Assembly: GCA_903907865.1 (NCBI GenBank)
Contig: CAIVPR010000078.1
Span: forward strand, 248,001-312,000
Direction of reading: 5' to 3'
Source of the DNA: an uncultured Acidobacteriia bacterium
GTDB lineage: Bacteria > Acidobacteriota > Terriglobia > Bryobacterales > Bryobacteraceae
DNA length: 64,000 nucleotides
In this document: in pieces, positions 54,115-61,386 of the stretch
Numbering within the stretch: position 1 is the stretch's first letter
Layout: each line of letters begins with the position of its first letter
Position numbers and translations under genes: made by a program
The notes under the pieces: generated by a model
What the model was told of the DNA's origin: nothing
What the model saw: only the letters and a program-made list of their open reading frames with translations
Databases searched by the model: none

Positions 54115-54390
54115 CTGACATAGTCAGAGCCGACAGGAACAGCTATTGCCGTCGACGACACTGGTCCCCAAGTTTGGCCATTCCCGGCGCGAGCGTTACC
54201 GATGTCTGGGATGAGGTCGTAGCGAACGGTAGGGAGGGTCGCGCTCCCTTGCGGTCGCGGCTCGGTTTCGACATCCCGGTGGTCACCGTGACCATGGACG
54301 ATCATTCTGTTCTGCGCAAATACGGGTAGCGACGGCGATTCAGGGCGGCAACTAACGTTTGGCCCGTCTCGTGCCGGGTTGGAAAGCACC
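54115..54390. other. Gene-free stretch with a dispersed repeat
   Basis: 276 nt between the acyl-CoA synthetase relic and the stress-protein gene. It contains the third dispersed repeat (54242-54264). A 109-codon minus-strand frame exists (54111-54437) but has no recognisable motif or ribosome site. Nothing else is seen. Confidence 0.5.
54242..54264. repeat. Dispersed GC-rich repeat, copy 3
   Basis: GCTCCCTTGCGGTCGCGGCT followed by CGG. It differs from copy 1 (43397-43419) at two positions and from copy 2 (46637-46658) at one. Confidence 0.6.
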
Positions 54391-55266
54391 ATGCTGAACA
54401 TTCGTAAGATCCTTGTCCCTGTCGTTTTGCTTGACACGTCCCGGCACGTCTTGCAACAGGCTGCGTGGTTGGCGCGACGCTTGGATGCCGAGGTGATCCT
54501 CCTGCATGTGGTTGTGCCTCCCAGCTATCCCGTCGGGATGTTGGCGGGCGGACACGAGAGCGCAGCCACGGACCTGCACGAACGGGTCGTGCAACGGGCT
54601 CAGGCAGATCTGGATGGGGCGCTGTGGCGGGAGTTCGAGGGCGTCTCCGTCAGCCGCGTCCTTCTGAGGGGCGACCCTGCCCACGAAATCATGGCGGCTG
54701 CCCGCGATGCACAGGCCGACCTGATCATGATGTCCACCCATGGCCACGGGGCGTTCTACCGGTTTCTGCTGGGGTCGGTGACGGCGAAGGTGCTGCACGA
54801 GGTCGCCTCTCCGGTTTGGACGGGTGTCCACTTGGAGGACGCTCCGGCGCGCGAGTTCACAATCCGCGAGGTCCTTTGCTCCGCGGATTTGGGCTCCCAT
54901 TGCCACCACACCGTCAAGTTGGCTGCCGAGATAGCGGCCGCCGTCTATGCGCGGTTGACGCTGGTCCATATTACTGCGAGTGTGGAAGTCTTTGGCCCCG
55001 GCGGAACCCATGTCGATGCCGAGTTCCGGGAAAGGCTGGTCGCGGGTGCTTCCCAAGAGATCGCCAGTCTTCAAAAGGACCTGGGAACGAACGCCGACGT
55101 CATTATCGACAGCGGCAATGTCATGGACGGTCTGAATCGTGCCGCCGAGCGGACGAAGGCCGACGTCCTGGTCATCGGCCACACTCCCGGGCGCAGCCAC
55201 TTGGGGGACAACGGGAACGGCTATGGAATTATCCGGGGGTCGCAGGTGCCGGTGCTGAGCGTTTGA
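54391..55266 (+). CDS. Tandem universal stress protein
   Basis: 291 residues from ATG 54391. Two UspA domains (about 1-145 and 146-291). The first has an ATP-binding loop of the GX2GX9GS type in MMSTHGHGAFYRFLLGSVTA. The second has VLVIGHTPGRSHLGDNGNG in the same place, in a shorter form. Likely a cytoplasmic stress or energy sensor. A second stress protein follows 69 nt downstream. Confidence 0.88.
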   Translation: MLNIRKILVPVVLLDTSRHVLQQAAWLARRLDAEVILLHVVVPPSYPVGMLAGGHESAATDLHERVVQRAQADLDGALWREFEGVSVSRVLLRGDPAHEIMAAARDAQADLIMMSTHGHGAFYRFLLGSVTAKVLHEVASPVWTGVHLEDAPAREFTIREVLCSADLGSHCHHTVKLAAEIAAAVYARLTLVHITASVEVFGPGGTHVDAEFRERLVAGASQEIASLQKDLGTNADVIIDSGNVMDGLNRAAERTKADVLVIGHTPGRSHLGDNGNGYGIIRGSQVPVLSV

Positions 55267-55335
55267 GGTTTCGGGTTGGACTGTGGCGTGCATGGGAATG
55301 GGCGATGCCGCAAGTCGCGGGATGGAGGATGTAAC

Positions 55336-55797
55336 ATGCCGAAGACTGTAGTTGGATTGTTCGAGGATTCCGGTTGCGTGGGTGATGTGGTCCGCGATCT
55401 CGAGGCTATGGGGTTTCCCCGAAACGAGGTTCGCACGGTGACGGAACCGGCGACATTCGAGGTTACCGGGGTGATGAGCTTCCCGCGACTCGACTTTGAG
55501 GTCGACCTAGCCCGGGCTCTGGCCAGGATTGGGGTTCCCGAGGTGTATGCGCAGATTTGCCTCGGAGGACTGCGGAGCGGCGGTGCGCTGGTCTTTGCCA
55601 CGGGTTCGGACGGGCAGCTGGCCGCCGCTGCCGATGCCATGGACCGGTACGGAGCAGTGGTTACCGGGGAGACGACAGGAGCGGAGCCGCAGATGCCCCA
55701 CGCGCTTGGGGCGAATATGCGGCCGATGCACGATAGTCCGGTCAATGCCGGGCGGACGCGGCAGTCGGGCGATGGTGCGCGGCTGTTTGCTTGGTAG
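55336..55797 (+). CDS. General-stress-type small protein
   Basis: 153 residues from ATG 55336 (GGAGG 7 nt upstream). KTVVGLFEDSGCVGDVVRDL and MGFPRNEVRTVTEP resemble the N-terminal domain of heat-inducible general-stress proteins, with a second copy of the fold after residue 70 (GGLRSGGALVFATGSDGQLA). Function undefined in the family. It is convergent with cysD. Confidence 0.6.
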   Translation: MPKTVVGLFEDSGCVGDVVRDLEAMGFPRNEVRTVTEPATFEVTGVMSFPRLDFEVDLARALARIGVPEVYAQICLGGLRSGGALVFATGSDGQLAAAADAMDRYGAVVTGETTGAEPQMPHALGANMRPMHDSPVNAGRTRQSGDGARLFAW

Positions 55798-55851
55798 GTG
55801 GAGATTTGGGGTTGGCAATCTGCCCCCACAACCGACCACTGGACGTCGGAA

Positions 55852-56745
55852 TTAGAAATAGCCTTCGCGCTTGCGGTCTTCCATTGCCGCCGATGACACC
55901 CGGTCGTCGGCACGGCCGCCGCGCTCGCTCACGCGGCTCGTCTCGATTTCGGCGACGATCTCCCCAATGTTCGCAGCTTCCGAAACCACAGCGCCCGTGC
56001 AGGTCATGTCGCCGATGGTGCGGAAGCGGATACGTCTGCTTTCGTACCGCTCCCCGGGCTTCAGGCCGAGATAGTCCGATTTGGCCAGCAAAGTCCCGTC
56101 GCGGTCCACACACTCGCGCTCGTGGGTGAAGTAGAGGTCGGGCAGTTCCACTCCCTCCTGTTGTATGTATTGCCAGACATCCAGTTCCGTCCAGTTGCTG
56201 ATGGGGAACACGCGGAAATGTTCGCCGGGGTTTCTGCGCCCGTTGTAGAGGGACCACAGCTCCGGCCGCTGATTCCGCGGTTCCCATTGGCCAAGTGGAT
56301 CGCGCAGGGAAAAGAAGCGCTCCTTGGCGCGCGCCTTTTCTTCATCCCTGCGGGCACCGCCGATGGCGCAGTCAAACTGGAACTCGCGGATTCCGTCCAG
56401 CAAAGTCACGCTTTGGAGGGCGTTGCGGCTCGCGTCCGGTCCTTTCTGTTCCATGACGCGGCCCTGCCGGATCGAGTCCTCCACGCTGCGCACGATCAAC
56501 CGGGCTCCCAGCTTCGACACCCAGCGGTCACGGTACTCCAGAGTCTCGGGAAAGTTGTGCCCGGTATCGATGTGCATCCAGGGAAACGGAATCAGCCCCG
56601 GCCAGAACGCCTTGCGGGCCAAATGGCTGATGACGATGGAATCCTTGCCGCCGGAGAAGAGCATGACCGGCCGCTCGAACTCTGCCGCGACTTCGCGGAG
56701 GACGAAGATGCCCTCCGCTTCGAGGGTTTGCAGGTGGGTCGTCAC
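55852..56745 (-). CDS. cysD: Sulfate adenylyltransferase subunit 2
   Basis: 297 residues from GTG 56745, chosen because GGAGG lies 8 nt upstream and the GTG overlaps the dabA stop (GTGA). PP-loop MLFSGGKDSIVISHL near residue 30, MHIDTGHNFPETLEYRD, GGARRDEEKARAKERFFSLR and the terminal KREGYF are typical. CysD makes APS from ATP and sulfate and normally needs the GTPase CysN. No cysN gene follows; the next gene downstream is convergent. Coupling to a carbon-concentrating pump is unusual. Confidence 0.9.
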   Translation of the reverse strand: MTTHLQTLEAEGIFVLREVAAEFERPVMLFSGGKDSIVISHLARKAFWPGLIPFPWMHIDTGHNFPETLEYRDRWVSKLGARLIVRSVEDSIRQGRVMEQKGPDASRNALQSVTLLDGIREFQFDCAIGGARRDEEKARAKERFFSLRDPLGQWEPRNQRPELWSLYNGRRNPGEHFRVFPISNWTELDVWQYIQQEGVELPDLYFTHERECVDRDGTLLAKSDYLGLKPGERYESRRIRFRTIGDMTCTGAVVSEAANIGEIVAEIETSRVSERGGRADDRVSSAAMEDRKREGYF

Positions 56746-59000
56746 GCTGCCAGCCTCCGCCATGCCCCGTCCGGCCTGCGGTTGTAGAAGGCATCGCCGT
56801 CCATGGCGATCAAGTGGATCCACTCGTTTTCAACCAACTGCTTCACGTCTGGATGGGCTGCCAGCACGGCATCGATGTTTGCCTTGGGTGCTTCCACGAA
56901 AACCTGGAGCCGTAGTGGCTCATGGACCCATTTTTCGCCGTCATGCAGGGATTGCATCGGCAGCCCGGTCCGCAGGTCGCCTGCGTTTCCTTCCCAGACT
57001 CCGAAGGTCCCGACCACGTTGTGGAGCGCCTTGTTGCCGCTCCCGAACAACGCGTTGTTTACGGTGGAGCCGTAGTACTGCAAGTTGATCCAACTGGCCA
57101 CCACCACGGGAGCGGTCAGAATCAGGGTCAGGACGGAGCCGTCCTCGTCCGCCGTGGCGTCATAGTCATGCAGGAAGGCGCGGCCGCCGAGGTCCAGCGA
57201 CCGTGTGCGAGCCCGGGGAGCCGCGATGAAGGCCGCGTTGCCGGCCAGTCCCCATTCCGGCCGCACCTCCGACCAGTCCCGGCTGCGCCGCACGCCGTCG
57301 GTGCCCAGCATTTTCGACGCGTTGTGGAGCCACGCCTGTAATTCGCTGGACTGCGCGGGGGTGAGCCGCTCGGTGTCATGGAGCACGACCTCGTTGGTGG
57401 TGGTCACATGGAGTCCGGCGACGAAGACGGTGTCGGCGGGAATCGCAACGCCCCGGCGGTTGAGTTCCTGCCGAACCTCGGGGTCGTTCATCAGCGCCGC
57501 CGCGAAGCGGGCGTTCACGTCGCCCTTGTGTCCCCCGCAGGCACCGCAATCGAGGCTGGACGCGTAGGGGTTGTTTTCCGTCTTGCTGCCGTGGCCGCAG
57601 ATCACGACGACGGGAGCGAGGTCCGGCACACTGACGCTCATGTTGCGCAGGGCGTCGGCCACCAACTGGACGCGTGATTCCAGCGGGATCTGCCACTCCA
57701 ACTTCGGGCTTTCGACAGTATTGTCCGACCACCCCAAGAGTCGTTTGGCTATCGCGAGGCCGTACCAGAGACCGCCGGTCTCGATGGCGGGGAAGCAGGC
57801 GGAGGCGGATCCACGCAGGGTCGCCCACATGCCGGAAAGCCAGCCCGATCTGGGCTGCTTATTTTGGCTCTCCACCTTGTACTTCGGGGAGAGCAGCACG
57901 GGGCAGAGGGCCGAGTTCTGGAATTCGAGCGCCATGCCGAAGAAGCCCGCAAAGCCGATGGTTTCAATGCCCTCGGCTTGGGCTTCCAGTGCTCGACGGT
58001 AGCCCTCTGACCTCACATCTATGCAGAACACAGCTTGCAGTCGCTTTCTTGCAATGGCCGGTTTTGCGACGGGTGCGGCGGCAAGTTTCGCCGCGAGGGT
58101 GGACCGGAACGTCCCCTCCGCTGCCAGTTGGGCAATGTACTTGGCGATGGTGAATGAGGACGGTGCGGCGATTCTGTGCTGTGCGTCGTACCCGTCGGCA
58201 ATTCCGAGCAGTGCCGCGTCGTAAGCCAAGCGGATTGCCAGCACCTGCCGGGTCAGTTTGCCTTCCGGTGCCTGCCGCTCCTGGTAGGCCGCCCAAGCAC
58301 TCCAGCCGAAGATGCTCATCAACTGGCGATGCAGGAAGTCTTCCACTTCCCCGCCACTTACACCCAAGAGAAACAGCAGGTGTTGGATGGCGGCGGACTC
58401 GCATTCCGGCAAGGCGCGCACGAGAGCCCGGAAACCCGGCAGACCATATACTTCCGGGTTCCGGTCGATGGATGCCGCGTGTCTCCAGGCCTTGTACAGC
58501 GATTCGTCCTTCCAAGGCATCGTCCACCGGCTCTGGGCGCGGTCAAAGTAGGAGGAACACCATTTCGAGATTTCGTCGGCCACGAATCCGGCCCACTGGG
58601 TTCCGCGGGTGTGGTCGAGCCAGTCGGCGACTGTCAGGATTCGCGTCGATTCCTCATTCCGGGCGAGTTCGGACTCCAGCCAGCTTGAGGCGTCGGGTCG
58701 GGCAGGGAGACCGGTGTGGTCGGTGTAGGCGGTTGCGATCTGTGCGGCGCTGATCGCCCCGGCTCGGTATTGGTCCCGATAGTACTCGGGCGTCATCAGC
58801 ATGGGGCCGTGTCCTGCGGCGTCGATCAGTCGGGCGGCTTCGGGGAATGTCCGCCCAGTAAGACCGAGGAATGGATTTACTGCGACAAAGTTCTGCAGCG
58901 GCCAGAGGGGCGGGATCCTGGCGCAGGCGGCGTCGATTACGTTGGTATCCACGCTGGTTGACACTTCGATTTCGGGATGGGACAAAGACTGGACCGGCAT
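56742..59000 (-). CDS. dabA: DabA (DUF2309), inorganic-carbon pump subunit
   Basis: 752 residues. The zinc/carbonic-anhydrase-like site has Cys and Asp in AVFCIDVRSEGYRRALE (near residue 325), His in VVICGHGSKTENN (near 467) and Cys in SSLDCGACGG (near 484), the same order as in characterised DabA. It forms a complex with the DabB membrane subunit that takes up CO2 and traps it as bicarbonate. The start directly follows the dabB stop; the stop overlaps the cysD start. Confidence 0.92.
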   Translation of the reverse strand: MPVQSLSHPEIEVSTSVDTNVIDAACARIPPLWPLQNFVAVNPFLGLTGRTFPEAARLIDAAGHGPMLMTPEYYRDQYRAGAISAAQIATAYTDHTGLPARPDASSWLESELARNEESTRILTVADWLDHTRGTQWAGFVADEISKWCSSYFDRAQSRWTMPWKDESLYKAWRHAASIDRNPEVYGLPGFRALVRALPECESAAIQHLLFLLGVSGGEVEDFLHRQLMSIFGWSAWAAYQERQAPEGKLTRQVLAIRLAYDAALLGIADGYDAQHRIAAPSSFTIAKYIAQLAAEGTFRSTLAAKLAAAPVAKPAIARKRLQAVFCIDVRSEGYRRALEAQAEGIETIGFAGFFGMALEFQNSALCPVLLSPKYKVESQNKQPRSGWLSGMWATLRGSASACFPAIETGGLWYGLAIAKRLLGWSDNTVESPKLEWQIPLESRVQLVADALRNMSVSVPDLAPVVVICGHGSKTENNPYASSLDCGACGGHKGDVNARFAAALMNDPEVRQELNRRGVAIPADTVFVAGLHVTTTNEVVLHDTERLTPAQSSELQAWLHNASKMLGTDGVRRSRDWSEVRPEWGLAGNAAFIAAPRARTRSLDLGGRAFLHDYDATADEDGSVLTLILTAPVVVASWINLQYYGSTVNNALFGSGNKALHNVVGTFGVWEGNAGDLRTGLPMQSLHDGEKWVHEPLRLQVFVEAPKANIDAVLAAHPDVKQLVENEWIHLIAMDGDAFYNRRPDGAWRRLAA

Positions 59001-60392
59001 TTACAGGCTCCTCTCGCTGTGTTGCACGGGCCAGAGCGCCATCGTCAAGCGGTTGGCCAGCGTATTGAAGTAAAACCCATTTCGGGCGTGGACGTAGAAA
59101 GTGCGGGCGGCACGGGTCCGCCGGATGCGGGGGAGTTGGCTCTGGAGTAGGGCCGCCAGCAGAAACAGCGCCAAGATTGCGCCGGAGAGGATCGGGTTGA
59201 GTGGGATCCTGACCGGTGCCACCACGGTCGAAGCGGCTGTCTCCAGTCCCAGGTACAGCACTGTGAGGCAGGCTCCCGCTAGGACGCCCGTGATCCAATG
59301 TGATCCCCGTTTTGCGCCCCAGAAGAGTTGGGCGATGCCGAGAAAGAAGATCCCGGCCAGCACAGGCTGGTCGACGTGACGCAGGGCGGTCACCCAGGCC
59401 GTCGCCGCCAGCGCGAGGCTGGCAATCAGCGTCCCCACTCCTGTTGGCAGTTCCAATTGTGTTGGCTCGGTCGAAACCGCGCTGCCGGAAGAAAGGAACG
59501 CGTAGGCCTTGTACAGCGAGTGCGCCGCCAAGTGCAGCAGCGCCAGGTGGAAGGCGCCCAGTCCGCATTCCAGCATCATGAAACCCATCTGCGCCACGGT
59601 CGAGAATGCCAGGCATCGCTTCACGCTGGCCTGGGTCAGCGCCACCACCGACCCGAACAGCGCCGTGAGCGCCCCCACCACCACGAGGGCCGTGAGCGCC
59701 GGAGCGGACAGCGAAATGACGGGGCTGAGGCGGATCACCAGAATCCCGCCCGCGTTGATAATGCCCGCGTGCATCAGCGCCGAGACCGGCGTGGGGGTCT
59801 CCATGGTGTCCGGTAGCCAGCTGTGGAAGGGGAATTGGGCGGATTTCAGCATGGCTGCGAAGACCAGCAGGCAGGCCACGAGGTTTACAGCGGAAGGGGT
59901 GTGCCCCGTCGCGCGCATCCCTTCGGCTGCCGCAAACAGTTGCCGGAAATCCCACGTGCCGAAGACTTGGTACGTCAGAACCAGTGCGGCCGCGAGCGCA
60001 CAGTCGCCCACCCGGCTGATCAGGAACTTTTTGCGTGCCGCCAGCAGCGCGCCCGACCGGTCCGGGTAGAACTGTAGGAGTTGGTGAAGACTGAGACTGG
60101 TGGCCAGCCACGCGAAGGCGAACAGCAGAAGGTTTTGCGACAGAATCAAGGCGAAAACGCAACTGCCGGTGACGCACAGCCAGAAGAAGAATCGTGCCTG
60201 GCCCGGGTCCCCGGCGAGGTAGCGCCGCGAGTACCGGCAGATTACGGCGAAGAGGAAGGTGCTGAGGAGGAGCAGCACGCCTGTCAGCCGGTCGGTGAAA
60301 GGCAGCCACGCGAGCGCCCCGACGAGACAAAGAAGCGGAAAGATTTCGCCCACCGCAGAGGCCCGGTCTTGAATTGTACCTGTGATTTGCAT
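59001..60392 (-). CDS. dabB: DabB, NuoL/MrpA-like membrane subunit of the carbon pump
   Basis: 463 residues with about 12 TM helices. Proton-pump family residues are seen in LISRVGDCALAAALVLTYQV (Arg/Asp), LKSAQFPFHSWLPDTMETPT (Lys/His, Pro, Glu) and GSVVALTQASVKRCLAFSTV (Lys/Arg). These are shared by NuoL, MrpA and DabB. Shorter than NuoL. First gene of the dabB-dabA-cysD unit. Its promoter faces the lysR gene. Confidence 0.9.
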   Translation of the reverse strand: MQITGTIQDRASAVGEIFPLLCLVGALAWLPFTDRLTGVLLLLSTFLFAVICRYSRRYLAGDPGQARFFFWLCVTGSCVFALILSQNLLLFAFAWLATSLSLHQLLQFYPDRSGALLAARKKFLISRVGDCALAAALVLTYQVFGTWDFRQLFAAAEGMRATGHTPSAVNLVACLLVFAAMLKSAQFPFHSWLPDTMETPTPVSALMHAGIINAGGILVIRLSPVISLSAPALTALVVVGALTALFGSVVALTQASVKRCLAFSTVAQMGFMMLECGLGAFHLALLHLAAHSLYKAYAFLSSGSAVSTEPTQLELPTGVGTLIASLALAATAWVTALRHVDQPVLAGIFFLGIAQLFWGAKRGSHWITGVLAGACLTVLYLGLETAASTVVAPVRIPLNPILSGAILALFLLAALLQSQLPRIRRTRAARTFYVHARNGFYFNTLANRLTMALWPVQHSERSL

Positions 60393-60430
60393 CCTTCCGC
60401 TAGGTTAGCGGCCTTTGGACTCATTCCACA

Positions 60431-60460
60431 AATAGAAGATCTATATGATATCGTTCTATT
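60431..60460. promoter_or_regulatory. Likely LysR-type binding site in the dabB/lysR divergent promoter
   Basis: AATAGAA (60431-60437) and TTCTATT (60454-60460) are perfectly complementary arms around an AT-rich 16-nt centre. They lie in the 74-nt gap between the divergent starts of dabB (60392) and the LysR gene (60467). The position and the AT-rich palindrome are typical for LysR control with an effector. Confidence 0.6.
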
Positions 60461-60466
60461 GAAGAG

Positions 60467-61366
60467 ATGATTCCGGCCGACGCGATCCTCAACTACAACC
60501 ACCTGCGCTACTTCCGGGCGATCGCCCACGAAGGCGGGTTGACCAAGGCCGCGGCCCGACTCAACATTGCGCAATCGGCCCTGAGCATCCAGCTCCGCCA
60601 CCTGGAAGAGAGTCTCGGCCATCCCTTGTTTGTCCGCCAGAACCGAAAGCTGCAGCTGACGGAGGCCGGACAGATGGCCCTTCGATACGCCGACTCGATC
60701 TTTCGAACCGGCGATGAACTGGTGGATACCCTCCGCCACCAGTCCCCCGTTGCCCGCCAGGTACTGCGCGTGGGCACCGTTGCCACCCTTTCGCGCAACT
60801 TCCAGTGGGAGTTTCTCAAGCCGCTGAGCAACAGCCACGACGTTCAGTTGGTCCTGCGGTCCGGCACGGTCCGCGACCTGATCGCGCAACTGCGCAACCA
60901 CGAAGTGGACGTTGTCCTCGCCAACCAAGCGCTGCGCCGCGATGCCGATACGGGACACCACAGTCATTTGCTGGCCGAGCAGGAGATCAGTCTGGTGGGT
61001 CGACCGGTGGCGGGGCAGACGCAGTTCCATTTCCCGGACGACTTGCGGAAGATGCCGGTTCTGCTGCCGAGCCTGGAGAGTGAAGTCCGGGCGTCTTTCG
61101 ACCTGATCATGGACCAAGCGGGTCTGCGCCCGATCATCGCGGCGGAGGTCGACGACATGGCCATGCTGCGCGTGCTGGCGTTGCGGCTGAATGCGGTCGC
61201 GCTGGTACCGAAGGTGGTGGTTCAGGATGAGCTGAGTTCGGGAGTGCTGGTGGAGCGGTACCGGTTTTCGTCGGTCAAGGAGCGGTTTTATGCGATCACG
61301 GCCAGCCGCACGTTTCCCAATCGGCTGGTGAAGGAGCTGATTGAGCAGGCTACGGGGAAGAGGTGA
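60467..61366 (+). CDS. LysR-family transcriptional regulator
   Basis: 299 residues. N-terminal winged HTH (YFRAIAHEGGLTKAAARLNI then SALSIQLRHLEESLG) and a substrate-binding domain from about residue 95. The HTH resembles the NhaR branch. It is divergent from dabB, so it probably controls the carbon pump, perhaps in response to low CO2 or an organic acid. GAAGAG stands just before the ATG. It converges on ppc with a 20-nt gap. Confidence 0.93.
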   Translation: MIPADAILNYNHLRYFRAIAHEGGLTKAAARLNIAQSALSIQLRHLEESLGHPLFVRQNRKLQLTEAGQMALRYADSIFRTGDELVDTLRHQSPVARQVLRVGTVATLSRNFQWEFLKPLSNSHDVQLVLRSGTVRDLIAQLRNHEVDVVLANQALRRDADTGHHSHLLAEQEISLVGRPVAGQTQFHFPDDLRKMPVLLPSLESEVRASFDLIMDQAGLRPIIAAEVDDMAMLRVLALRLNAVALVPKVVVQDELSSGVLVERYRFSSVKERFYAITASRTFPNRLVKELIEQATGKR

Positions 61367-61386
61367 TGAAGCTGCGCTTCCGCCAC

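Noticed and set aside
54111-54437. 109-codon minus-strand open frame beside the stress-protein gene
   Set aside because: No motif or ribosome site, and it overlaps the dispersed repeat and the start of the stress-protein gene.
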